A stretch of DNA of 64,000 bases from Variovorax sp. YR216 (GTDB lineage Bacteria; Pseudomonadota; Gammaproteobacteria; Burkholderiales; Burkholderiaceae_C). Below the pieces are notes generated by a model. It did not search any database. It was not told where the DNA came from and saw only the letters and a program-made list of their open reading frames with translations. A program made the position numbers and the translations under genes. Location: NCBI RefSeq assembly GCF_900107745.1, contig NZ_FNRO01000020.1, forward strand, positions 57,393 to 121,392, read 5' to 3'. Positions 36,222 to 44,040 of the stretch are shown in pieces. Within the stretch, counting starts at the first letter, position 1. The number at the start of each line of letters is the position of its first letter.

Positions 36222-37732
36222 GCGCCTGGAAGCCGCCAAGGCAGTGCTTGCCAGTCCGTTGGTCCCTCCGGATTTGCGGCCAGGCATTGCGTCAGGGCGG
36301 CATGATCGGTCTTGCCGCCCGTCGTGCGTGGCCAGTCGGCACAAACATAGACCCGGCGCGGCGTCTTGTAGGGCTCCAGGCGAGCCCTGCACCAGTCCGC
36401 GAGGGTCGCGCGATCGATGGGCTGAACCAACTCGAGCACCGCCACTGCATGCATGCCGCGCACGCCGTCGGGCACGGCCTGGACCGAAGCTGCCGCAATG
36501 GATGGATGGTCGGTCAGGACCTGCTCCACTTCCTCGGGAAACAGGTTCTTGCCTTGCACGACGAACATGCGCTGCTTCCTGCCCACCAGGTGGAGCACGC
36601 CGTCGGCATCGAGATGACCCATGTCGCCCACGGACAGCCATTCGCCGTCGCGCAAGATCGTCGCACCGCAGGCCAGAGAGGGTGTCACATAGTCGGTGAA
36701 CACCATGGGGCTTCGCACGTAGATCAAACCCGGGGATGCAGCAAGAGCCGAGTCTTCGCGTGCCCCGCCCACCCTGTCGATGCGCAGATCCACGCTCGCA
36801 AACGGCCGCCCCACGGCGGTCGCTGGCAGGTCGCTGCGGCTGTCGGTCCAGGCGATGAAGCTGGTTTCGGATGCGCCATAGAACTCGACGATGCGCGCGT
36901 TGGGAAACAGGCTCTGCAACTGCGGCGTTCGTGCCCGCGGCCATGCTGCGCCCCCGATCATCACCAGTTGCGTCTTCTCGATGGCGCGCAGGCCGTGACG
37001 ATGAGCCTGCTCGAGCATCACGATGAGCTGGCTGGGCACGGCGATGAGGCTTCGAGCATCGCCCTGCCCCAGCGTCTGCAACGCTGCGCCCGCCGAGAAG
37101 CGCGATTGCAGGCGCACGCCGGCTCCGCTCCATAAGCCCATCAGCGCACCGAACAGGAACAGCGAATGCGAAAGGCGTCCTGGCGCCAGCAACGGGGTGC
37201 GCACAGCCGGGCCGAATGCTTCGAGGCAGGCCTCGAAGCTGCTCGTCCAGGAGCGGTGGCTTCGCACGAAGCCCTTGGGGACACCCGTGCTGCCAGACGT
37301 GAAGCCCACGTAGAACGAGCCCGGGGGAAGCGTCAGGTCGCGCGCCGGCGTCCCGGTCGATGACGCGCCCAACAACTCGGTGATCTTGCATCGCAGCTCG
37401 GGCGACCAGTCGGGATCACCGACCGCGGCTGAATCGCCTGCAGCGAGGATCCTCAGAAAGCTGACGAGTTGCTCGCCCGGTGTGCCTGCTTCGTCGACCC
37501 ACACCGGCGCTGGGCCGAGCGCTCGGGCACTCGACTTCGCTGCGGACTCAATCTGCTCGGCCAGTGCCTCGAAACTCAAGCGCAGCGAGCCATCGTCGAT
37601 GGCCGTCGCCTTCGGTGTGCGGGCGGCCCAGTACGCGATCGGATCGTGAACGGTTTCGAACTCGGGCGGCGACGCAATGCGCGCGGCGCCAGCTACGTAC
37701 GAGCGCTCGCTCGCATGATCTGGATCCAGCAT
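36218..37732 (-). CDS. AMP-forming acyl-CoA ligase-like enzyme, linked to bioY
   Basis: This 504-residue member of the ANL adenylating family has the P-loop GFTSGSTGVPKGF, YGASET for the adenine pocket, LSVGDMGHLDADGVLHLVGR, and the late catalytic Lys in TGGKTDHAAL. It likely activates a carboxylic acid with ATP and CoA. The gene follows bioY by 22 bases and overlaps the thiolase gene, so pimelate or another biotin-related acid is a plausible but unproven substrate. ATG 37732 is chosen; a TTG at 37738 is also in frame. Confidence 0.85.
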   Translation of the reverse strand: MLDPDHASERSYVAGAARIASPPEFETVHDPIAYWAARTPKATAIDDGSLRLSFEALAEQIESAAKSSARALGPAPVWVDEAGTPGEQLVSFLRILAAGDSAAVGDPDWSPELRCKITELLGASSTGTPARDLTLPPGSFYVGFTSGSTGVPKGFVRSHRSWTSSFEACLEAFGPAVRTPLLAPGRLSHSLFLFGALMGLWSGAGVRLQSRFSAGAALQTLGQGDARSLIAVPSQLIVMLEQAHRHGLRAIEKTQLVMIGGAAWPRARTPQLQSLFPNARIVEFYGASETSFIAWTDSRSDLPATAVGRPFASVDLRIDRVGGAREDSALAASPGLIYVRSPMVFTDYVTPSLACGATILRDGEWLSVGDMGHLDADGVLHLVGRKQRMFVVQGKNLFPEEVEQVLTDHPSIAAASVQAVPDGVRGMHAVAVLELVQPIDRATLADWCRARLEPYKTPRRVYVCADWPRTTGGKTDHAALTQCLAANPEGPTDWQALPWRLPGA

Positions 37733-37754
37733 AGCCAAGCGGCGTCGGTCGGCC

Positions 37755-38330
37755 TCACTCGGCCAAGCGCCAATGGGGCAATCCGCGCACGACCGTCTGC
37801 ACGACCACCGCGCAGATCGCGCATTTCAGCAAGTCACCTGGGATGAACGCGGCGCTGGCGAGCGCGGCATGCTGGACGGAGAGCTTGGCGATCAACGCGA
37901 GGCCGGCGATGCCGAAGACATAGACCACGCCGATACCGCCCACCAGGGCCGAAACGAAGGCGCCGGCCAGCAGCGCGCGGCCGTGGAGGTGCGACAGGCG
38001 GCGCATCACAAAACCACTTACCGCCGCACCGAAAGGCCATCCAATCAGGAATCCGGCTGACGGCGCCACGAATACGCCCAAGCCACCACGTCCCCCGGCC
38101 AGCAGCGGTATCCCCAACGCGACCGCGAGCAAGAAGAGGCCGACCGCAAGAAAGGCGCGCCTTGCGCCAAGCAGGCAACCGGCCATCATGACGCCCAGCG
38201 TCTGCAGGGTGATCGGGACCCCGAAGGGCAGATCGATCTTGGGGATCATCCCCATCGCTGCAATCAATGCCGCGAAGAGCGCGATGTGTGCGAGGGTGCG
38301 GGAGGAATTGGCCGAAGGCGCTTTGTTCAT
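37755..38330 (-). CDS. bioY: BioY biotin transporter (ECF S component)
   Basis: This 191-residue protein has six predicted membrane helices and the BioY hallmarks IPKIDLPFGVPITLQTLGVM near residue 30 and GGRGGLGVFVAPSAGFLIGW near residue 80. BioY imports biotin, alone or with the ECF energy module; no bioM or bioN is nearby. It leads a three-gene operon with a ligase and a thiolase. I see no BioR-type operator in the leader. Confidence 0.93.
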   Translation of the reverse strand: MNKAPSANSSRTLAHIALFAALIAAMGMIPKIDLPFGVPITLQTLGVMMAGCLLGARRAFLAVGLFLLAVALGIPLLAGGRGGLGVFVAPSAGFLIGWPFGAAVSGFVMRRLSHLHGRALLAGAFVSALVGGIGVVYVFGIAGLALIAKLSVQHAALASAAFIPGDLLKCAICAVVVQTVVRGLPHWRLAE

Positions 38331-38720
38331 GTTTGTCGTGGGGATGAATTTCAGAATGCGTCAGGTTCGCGCCGCGACCTGCCCCGTTGGTCACCAACGA
38401 CGCCGATCCGTGACCCTTCCAGGCTCAGTTGAGATTGATGAAGACGCGCTTGCCATCGCGATCGGCCAAATCCATTTCGAGGTGGATGCCGAAAAAGGCA
38501 GGATGTGCGTGCAGACAGCTGGCGGTTCACGTTCGATCGGATGTGACCCCCGCTCGATAGGTCAGGGCCGGTGGCTGGTGAGGAGTCGCTCCTTGATGTC
38601 CTTGATGCCGAAAGAACTGGTCGTGCAAGACACCCTCTTCTGTCGGTCGAGCAAGTTCTACATGAAGGTCGTAGTCGCCCGGCTCACCCTGTGCCGCGCG
38701 AACTTCCATCAGACATCGCC
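38331..38720. other. Gene-free stretch with possible minus-strand remnant
   Basis: On the minus strand near 38427-38490 a frame ends LEMDLADRDGKRVFINLN and a stop, and an upstream frame reads RAAQGEPGDYDLHVELARP. These may be pieces of one broken gene, but I cannot identify it. Confidence 0.3.
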
Positions 38721-38855
38721 TCAGATATCCCATGGGTTGTCCTTGGCGTAACCGTTGTCAGCCGGGCTCTGCCCAGTTGTGAGGAGATCGACCACGAGGC
38801 CGCAGTCCGTCACGGTGGCGCGATGGATCTTGGACTTGAGCAGGATTCGGAACAT
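38721..38855 (-). pseudogene. panD: panD N-terminal remnant
   Basis: The frame begins MFRILLKSKIHRATVTDCGL, an excellent match to the first 20 residues of aspartate 1-decarboxylase. After that it departs from the family: the GS processing site that generates the pyruvoyl cofactor is absent, and the frame ends after 44 codons. It lies downstream of promoter-like copy C. It is non-functional; the working panD must be elsewhere. Confidence 0.75.
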
Positions 38856-38923
38856 GGGGAGTTCAGAATGGGAAAGATGAATCTGGATGGATCGCGTCAC
38901 CTTCATGACGGCGGTGTCGCGAA

Positions 38924-38983
38924 GCAAAAGGCGCGATTCTGACAATGCCGACGCTGTCGAAAAACGGCGGTGGGTCACATTTG
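38924..38983 (-). promoter_or_regulatory. Promoter-like repeat, copy C, upstream of the panD remnant
   Basis: On the minus strand this reads GTTTTTC, 18 bases, AGAATCGCGCCTTTTGC, followed 70 bases later by the panD start. It shares both end blocks with the copies at 14476 and 34214, while the spacer differs. Confidence 0.5.
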
Positions 38984-39060
38984 CGGCTGCGCATGTTTAC
39001 ACCGGACTTGGCTTTCGAGGTCGAAGACACCGCTGCCCGTACGTATGCCGCCGGAACCGT

Positions 39061-39230
39061 CGGAGCATGGCCAAAGCCCTCGACCTGTTCTCCGCGCCCC
39101 TTCACCACTCCCCTCCGAACCCTCAGTGCTGTGCAACGTCGTCCATGAGGAAATCGAACTCCATCTCGAACCCGGCGACTGCAACATCACCCCTGGCGTG
39201 GCGCTGGACCTGCTTCAGGGGTGATGAGCA
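39061..39230 (+). pseudogene. Frameshifted copy of the small gene at 48076
   Basis: ALDLFSAP in one frame and HEEIELHLEPGDCNITPG in another match TLDLFASD and HEEIELDFEPGDYKITPG of the intact gene at 48076-48297. The copy has a frameshift and lacks the C-terminal 25 residues. Confidence 0.7.
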
Positions 39231-39350
39231 AGCAGTGCTGGCCACGACGGGCGCCATTGGCTGCATCTCGCCGAAACCGTGGCGCGGGTCTTCAGCGGTG
39301 CCAGCGGGGTCTCGCAAGCGGGTGTAGAGCTGAACGAGACCGAAAGCTGA

Positions 39351-39585
39351 TCGTGAAAACCTTTGCTTGTGCGGCATGCCAAGTCGAGTCGCGACGATCC
39401 GTCATTGCCCGACCCGGAGCGACCGTTGGATGACCGTGGCCGGCAGGACGCCCCGACGATGGGCAAGCGCCTCGGAAAGCGCGGGGTGAGGCCCGACCTG
39501 CTTGTCTCGAGCCCAGCTCTGCGCGCGCTGACAACAGCGCAGTTGATCGCCGACGAGATCGGCCGCCCACGCAAGAGGATCGTTG
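39351..39585 (+). pseudogene. sixA: sixA (phosphohistidine phosphatase) N-terminal fragment
   Basis: LLVRHAKSS-type text opens the frame (LVRHAKSSRDD here), then PERPLDDRGRQDAP, GVRPDLLVSSPALRALTTAQ and LIADEIG. These are the RHG catalytic motif and surrounding sequence of SixA phosphatases. The first codons are out of frame (a base is missing after GTGAAAACC), and the C-terminal half is replaced by a fragment of another gene. Confidence 0.8.
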
Positions 39586-39632
39586 TTCCTCGGCAAGAAC
39601 CATCTCGTCTGTGCGCCTAAGTGCTCTTGAGC
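39586..39632 (+). pseudogene. 3' tail of the CxxC gene found intact at 47888
   Basis: About 45 bases (ttcctcggcaagaaccatct and onward) match the end of the gene at 47888-48079, here reading on in a different frame as the end of the sixA fragment. Confidence 0.75.
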
Positions 39633-39643
39633 CAAAGCGACCG

Positions 39644-40315
39644 TCAATGTTTCGTCGCGCTTGCGCCCTGACCTATCTGCAATAACTCGGCTTCCCGCGC
39701 GAGCTCTGTAGCCGCCACGATTTCCTGGATGGAGAGCGGCCCCTCCAACTCCACCTCCCCTGAAAGAACGCTCGCAAGAGCGTCGCTCCCAGCCTTGCCA
39801 GCCAACCAGGCAAATGCGGAGGTGATCGAGCCTCCCCCGAACTTCGCACGCAGTGCCTTTCCCGCGGCGAGCCTGACCGAGGCGAATTCCTCGTGATCCT
39901 TTGCTGCGGAAGCCTGCCGCACGATGAGGCAGAAGGCTTCGAGCTTGTCCGCCTCGGTTCGCAGCCGTCTCGCCTTTGCTGCGCTGTGCGGCGTATGTTC
40001 AAGGAGCGCAGATTCGAAGGCCCCGGTGAAAACCTCAATGTCGCGCCCCTCGACCCAGCCTGAATTGCCTCGTGTCAGGATTTCAACGGGTCGGCGGCGG
40101 GCCTCGGCCGCGCGCGTGGCAGCTTCGCGGGCGGCCTCCAACTGCGAAGAGGGCCAAACGAGCAAAGGCGCACGCGTTGAACCTTGCACAGCCCATCGAC
40201 CTTCGATGTTCAGGCAGCGGGCATAGCTTCCCGGGTCCTGGCCGTGCTGTGCAAGCTCCAGAGATGACGAACGGTGATCAGCGAGAGTGAGGAGGAGGTA
40301 CTGCGCCGGAAGCAT
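39644..40315 (-). CDS. Hypothetical protein
   Basis: This 223-residue protein, from ATG 40315, begins MLPAQYLLLTLADHRSSSLE. It contains a segment RPVEILTRGNSGWVEGRDIE and a long helical C-terminal half (AEDKLEAFC-like, AGKALRAKFGGGSITSAFAW, LSIQEIVAATELAREAELL). No signal peptide or known motif. It diverges from the ParE-like gene. No family recognised. Confidence 0.6.
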   Translation of the reverse strand: MLPAQYLLLTLADHRSSSLELAQHGQDPGSYARCLNIEGRWAVQGSTRAPLLVWPSSQLEAAREAATRAAEARRRPVEILTRGNSGWVEGRDIEVFTGAFESALLEHTPHSAAKARRLRTEADKLEAFCLIVRQASAAKDHEEFASVRLAAGKALRAKFGGGSITSAFAWLAGKAGSDALASVLSGEVELEGPLSIQEIVAATELAREAELLQIGQGASATKH

Positions 40316-40423
40316 GGGATTTGACTGCGATAGAGGATGCAACGATTGTCGTCGGCGTTCCGTCGAGTTCTCCGAGTCGGTGAAGCCCCGCTTGGTGAAG
40401 GATTCAGGGACGCCTCTTCGAAG

Positions 40424-40705
40424 GTGAATTGCGCCGGTCGCCCCAATGCATTTGACCGTTTCCTCGATCACATGGAGCGACATGAGGTCGAGGACATTTC
40501 CGTGCGCATTGAGGAGATCATCGAGGCTGTGGAAGTGCTCTCTCACAGCCCTCTGATTGGCAGGCCCGTCAAGAATGGCAAGCGGGAATTGGTCATCGGC
40601 AAAGGCCGCAGAAGCTACGTCGCGCTCTACCGCTACTTGGCCGAGGCCGAAACGGTTTTCATCCTGGCCTTGCGGGCGCAGCGAGAGTCACGCTTCAAGC
40701 ATTGA
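40424..40705 (+). CDS. ParE/RelE-family toxin, no antitoxin adjacent
   Basis: This 93-residue product, from GTG 40424, reads FDRFLDHMERHEVEDISVRI, then LSHSPLIGRPVKNGKRELVI, GRRSYVALYRYLAEAETVFI and ALRAQRESRFKH. This is the ParE/RelE plasmid-stabilisation toxin pattern with the usual late Arg-rich strand. The usual upstream ParD-like antitoxin frame is absent; the preceding 90 bases have no clear gene. An ATG at 40337 would add 29 residues unlike the family, so GTG is preferred; it also fits the V-N-C-A-G-R-P-N-A-F start. Confidence 0.75.
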   Translation: MNCAGRPNAFDRFLDHMERHEVEDISVRIEEIIEAVEVLSHSPLIGRPVKNGKRELVIGKGRRSYVALYRYLAEAETVFILALRAQRESRFKH

Positions 40706-40785
40706 TCCCAAGCGGCCGATTGGCCCGCGCCGCTTGACGTTGCCTGCAGCCCACGCGATTGCGAGCAATGGCGTCAGGCCGGCGC

Positions 40786-41292
40786 TCAGCCTTTGAAATC
40801 CTCGAGCGATTTTCCTGCGGCCAACGATTCCTTCAGCCATCGCGGCTGTGGACCACGGCCGGTCCAGGAATGCCCGGCATCGTCGCGATACACCACAGTC
40901 GAAGGGCGGCGCTTCTTGCGCGCCTTTGTCGGGCGCTGAGCGGTGGACACGTTCACCGTTGCCTTGTCGGTGAGAAACTCGTCAATCGACCTGCCAGCAG
41001 CCAGCGCCTCTCGCAACCAGTTCGGCCGCTTTCCCATACCCGACCAACTGTTGCCACTTCCATCGCTGAGTTTCACGCGGGTCGCAGTCTTCTCTTTCTG
41101 GACCTTGCTTTGCGTTGGCTTCGTGGCGCCAGGAACAGATCCAAAGCCAAGTTGCTCGGCAGTCAGGCCATAGTGATCGATGGCAACCTTGATTCGCGAA
41201 ATCACGCCCGTCACTTCTTTGCTTCGGAGGGCTTCGGCTTGTTGTTGCAGCTTGGCAATCTGCTGCTGGATTTGTTCAAGGGATCGGGCCAT
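40786..41292 (-). CDS. H-NS-family protein with two DNA-binding motifs
   Basis: This 168-residue protein has an N-terminal coiled-coil dimerisation part (MARSLEQIQQQIAKLQQQAE). Two consecutive H-NS C-terminal motifs follow: SWSGMGKRPNWLREALAAG at residues 82-100 and SWTGRGPQPRWLKESLAAGK at 142-161. Single-motif H-NS/BphA-like proteins are the norm in Burkholderiales; the duplication suggests tighter or bridging DNA contact. Such proteins silence foreign AT-rich DNA, which suits this accessory zone. Lys-rich linkers separate the motifs. Confidence 0.9.
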   Translation of the reverse strand: MARSLEQIQQQIAKLQQQAEALRSKEVTGVISRIKVAIDHYGLTAEQLGFGSVPGATKPTQSKVQKEKTATRVKLSDGSGNSWSGMGKRPNWLREALAAGRSIDEFLTDKATVNVSTAQRPTKARKKRRPSTVVYRDDAGHSWTGRGPQPRWLKESLAAGKSLEDFKG

Positions 41293-41498
41293 TGGCTAAC
41301 CTCATTCAGTGTTTTGAGAGCGCAAGCTTACTGCACTCGGATTTAGCCCGATCGACAACCAATAAGAGACATCACGAAATTAGATACCCGGATCATTGAA
41401 ATTCTCGCGGCCACGCGTCGTGCAGTCTCGACTACATTCTTGAGATCACTCGTCGATCGACACTTTCGAAGTGCTGCCCTTGATTCCTTCGACTTCCA

Positions 41499-42197
41499 GT
41501 GACCAACTACTACGAGCAATATTTTCGTCAACAGGTGGCCACGGGCGCTTCCCCCAAAGACGCGGCAGATGCGACGGCCACTGCCTATCTGGACGGAAGA
41601 CCCCGTCTGCGTGGCAAACAAAAGATCACCTCTCGCGAACGAGATGCTGACGTCTGGATGAATCCGCTCTGGAATGAGCTTCCGGCGGAAATCTGGGAAT
41701 CGGAGGCGATGATGTTGTCTCTGGCGCGGTACTTTGCGCAGGAGCGCATCGCCAACGCCACACTCCTTTCGCGCATTGCAACGGCGTTCCTCGCTATCGT
41801 GTGTCGTGCGGTTCGCTATTCCGAGCTGGTTCTTTGTCAGACTTCGCCCCGCCGCACGGAGCTGGGCCAACTGGCCGTCTGCCATCGCGGAGTTGTGTCG
41901 AGTCCTTGCCATCTTCGATTTGGCGTATGGCAGCGTTTGGCGTTGGTCGGCCATCTGAAGACAACGTTCAAGGCTTCGACACCGTTTGACCTGCTTGTCC
42001 TCGCGAGCCTCCATGCGTTCGAGCACCTCGTCCCTCGACGGCTCACGCAGCCGCCAGAACCCGACGGCACCTATTCCGCTGACGAACTTGCGTGGGACGC
42101 GATCAATGACATTCTGGCCTGGAGCCTTGGCAATGCAGATCAAAGCGCACTGAGATTGAACGAGGCAGCGATTGAAAGATCGCTGGTCCTGCGGTGA
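41499..42197 (+). CDS. Hypothetical protein
   Basis: This 232-residue protein, from GTG 41499, begins MTNYYEQYFRQQVATGASPK. It continues DVWMNPLWNELPAEIWESEA and a helical RYFAQERIANATLLSRIATA; the C-terminus has TFKASTPFDLLVLASLHAFE. No motif or signal peptide recognised. The minus-strand frame across it is less protein-like. It is convergent with no neighbour and sits upstream of the recombinase. Confidence 0.5.
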   Translation: MTNYYEQYFRQQVATGASPKDAADATATAYLDGRPRLRGKQKITSRERDADVWMNPLWNELPAEIWESEAMMLSLARYFAQERIANATLLSRIATAFLAIVCRAVRYSELVLCQTSPRRTELGQLAVCHRGVVSSPCHLRFGVWQRLALVGHLKTTFKASTPFDLLVLASLHAFEHLVPRRLTQPPEPDGTYSADELAWDAINDILAWSLGNADQSALRLNEAAIERSLVLR

Positions 42198-42305
42198 CCC
42201 TTGCTCCACTCCCAAGGCGGAGTGGGATTCGGGTCGCGCCAGAGGTCGACATGCTTTGCTGTATCGATCGATCCCTGGTCAGGGCCAATGCGTTAGAGGA
42301 AAATA

Positions 42306-42405
42306 GGTTAACGGAGTGCCACGATAAAGAACCCATACAGGAAACACCGCCCTACCCTGAAGGAAAATTCAGGCTCATCAGAAGTCAATTCGCTCGCCGT
42401 TAACC
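42306..42405. promoter_or_regulatory. Paired inverted 9-mers upstream of the recombinase
   Basis: GGTTAACGG (42306-42314) and its reverse complement CCGTTAACC (42397-42405) lie 82 bases apart; the second ends five bases before the recombinase ATG. This could be an operator or a recombination-site arm. Confidence 0.5.
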
Positions 42406-42410
42406 GATTT

Positions 42411-43466
42411 ATGCGATCTCGTACCTCCATGGGCAGCGCTAGCCTTTCGCTGTTCGACGATGCTTCCTCGCCCGAAGGCGCTGCCACGAGCTTTGGCGAT
42501 GCGTTTGCGGCCTGGCTCGCCGACCAGCGCGGCACGGGTGCGCTGCGCCGGCCCAGCGCCGCAGAGGTCTACCAGGCCATGTGGGACAGCTTCTCCGGCT
42601 GGTGCCTGGGGCAATCCCCGCGTGTGACGCTTGAAACCCTGGGCCTGCATGATCTGCAGGCCTATCAGGCTGCGCGCTTCGGGCGCAAGGCCTCGGACCA
42701 GTCGCTCTCCCCTCGCTACGTTCTGCGATTGATGCGCCTGATCGATCGGGTGCTGCGACACCGTGCGGCGCAGACGGATGCCCTGCCCAACACTGCGGCG
42801 GCCGACTGGATCGCAGCCAATCCGGAAGTGCGGTTTTCCGAAGCTGAGCGCGAGGATCCGTTGCCGGAATACCTGACGGTGGGTGAAGCCCGGCAGTTGA
42901 TCGTTCACCTCTCCTCCGCCCGACCTCGGCCGGGTCGCAATCGGGACGCGCTGGCGGCGATGACCTGGCAGGAAGTGCGCAATCGGGCGTCCGTGGCACT
43001 GCAATTGGGCGCAGGGATCACGCCGGGCGACGTGCGGGCGCTAACGCTAGAGTCACCGGTGACACAGGGCAGCAGGATCCGTGGCCTGCCCTGGAAACTG
43101 CAGGTGCCGGGCAACGGCACGTCCAAGCCACGCGAGACGCCGATCGCGCCCTGGGCAGCGGAACTGCTGCAGTACTGGCTACAGGTACGCCAAGAGGCGC
43201 GTGTTGCGGGGACGTTCCTCTTTCCTTCGACGCGCACGGGCAAGCCCTGGCAGGCGGACTCGCAGTACAAGAACGCTCTGCAGGTCCTCGAGGACGCTGG
43301 TATGGCCTCGCGCGAAGGGGGCTCATTCAGGTTGAGGCACACGTTCGCCATCCGGCAGTTGCGCCGAGGAACAAGCGCGGAGCAGATCGCCCGGTGGATG
43401 GGCGTCGAACCTGGCGAGATGAAACGGTACGAGCGGGTGCTCCCGGCTGCGGTCGAGGTCGTCTAG
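42411..43466 (+). CDS. Divergent tyrosine recombinase/integrase
   Basis: This 351-residue protein has a SAM-like N-terminal DNA-binding part (about 20-130) and a tyrosine-recombinase catalytic region: LQLGAGITPGDVRALTLESP, later FRLRHTFAIRQLRRGTSAEQ, IARWMGVEPGEMKRYERVLP. The tail matches R..H..A........I...G......Y, and the Tyr is present (KRYERV). The first catalytic Arg (usually G.R..E) and the second His/Trp (usually LGH) are not seen, GITPGD and MGV instead. It may be an unusual active subgroup or a DNA-binding relic. No phage genes are adjacent. Confidence 0.75.
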   Translation: MRSRTSMGSASLSLFDDASSPEGAATSFGDAFAAWLADQRGTGALRRPSAAEVYQAMWDSFSGWCLGQSPRVTLETLGLHDLQAYQAARFGRKASDQSLSPRYVLRLMRLIDRVLRHRAAQTDALPNTAAADWIAANPEVRFSEAEREDPLPEYLTVGEARQLIVHLSSARPRPGRNRDALAAMTWQEVRNRASVALQLGAGITPGDVRALTLESPVTQGSRIRGLPWKLQVPGNGTSKPRETPIAPWAAELLQYWLQVRQEARVAGTFLFPSTRTGKPWQADSQYKNALQVLEDAGMASREGGSFRLRHTFAIRQLRRGTSAEQIARWMGVEPGEMKRYERVLPAAVEVV

Positions 43467-43554
43467 TCGGTCACTTCTCCCAAGCGGAACGTCAAATTTC
43501 GATCGAGTCACGAGCAACGACCCTTGGCGCTCCTGAAAACCATGTTGTGCGGAC

Positions 43555-43815
43555 CTGCCCTTGCTGGATTTCGAGTTCATCATCGTCGGAAGTCAGTCGA
43601 TTCTTGGTCCGGTTCCGAATCCCGAAGAGGTCTTCACTGTCTCAATGGAGGTCGACATCTATCCAAAGGATGCCCCGGATCTCGCGCAGAAGATTGATGG
43701 AGCGATCGGCGAAGGCTCTCAGTTCCACGAGAAGCTTATGGCTACTACGCCCAGGCCGTGGCGCACGCTGATCCCGCCTTGAGCGCAGACCTTGCTGCAT
43801 CTGTTTGGCAATTTT
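43555..43815 (+). pseudogene. Truncated nucleotidyltransferase-like (DUF6036/AbiEii-type) gene
   Basis: FIIVGSQSILGPVPNPEEV, VSMEVDIYPKD and IDGAIGEGSQFHEK resemble small nucleotidyltransferase-like proteins (a VGSQA-type helix-strand and S-x-E-x-D acidic pair). A frameshift after HEK restores YGYYAQAVAHADPAL in another frame. Only the N-terminal half remains. Confidence 0.55.
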
Positions 43816-43868
43816 CACGTAGACAAGCACCCGCGGCCGGCCTAGACTGCTCCGCACCAGTCACACAT

Positions 43869-43964
43869 TGAACGCATTCATCGTGTCCAAGCGCCTATCG
43901 ATTCTGAGCTTTCGCACCTTCGTTGCATTTGAGCAGCGCGGTCGAATTATGTTGGGCACTTAGC
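43869..43964 (+). other. Possible tiny ORF before a strong terminator
   Basis: A TTG-started frame of 31 codons (or a GTG start six codons later) reads SKRLSILSFRTFVAFEQRG and stops 26 bases before a strong terminator. It may be a small protein or part of a short non-coding transcript. Confidence 0.25.
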
Positions 43965-43990
43965 CCGCTCACTTCGCCAGACGCCCCCTC

Positions 43991-44024
43991 AAAGGCAACG
44001 AGTTCGACTCGTTGCCTTTTTGCA
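43991..44024 (+). terminator. Strong rho-independent terminator
   Basis: AAAGGCAACGAG, loop TTCGA, CTCGTTGCCTTT is a perfect 12-bp stem followed by a T-rich run (TTGCATTTTT). It terminates plus-strand transcription. Confidence 0.9.
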
Positions 44025-44040
44025 TTTTTGGACCTGAATC

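Noticed and set aside
36222..37391. A minus-strand frame extending the thiolase upstream by about 390 codons
   Set aside because: The extension lies within the ligase gene in another frame and has no motif; the thiolase ATG at 36221 overlaps the ligase stop in the usual operon style.
41343..42215. A 290-codon minus-strand frame opposite the gene at 41499
   Set aside because: Its composition (Arg/Ser/Cys-rich, no motif) is less protein-like than the plus-strand product, and it has no ribosome-binding site.
42411..43466. A prophage or integrative element anchored by the recombinase
   Set aside because: No phage structural, replication or conjugation genes, tRNA target or direct repeats were seen around it.
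43991..44024. Possible tRNA or tmRNA end because of a GTTCGAC-like loop
   Set aside because: The sequence is a simple 12-bp hairpin followed by T residues; no cloverleaf or CCA end can be drawn.
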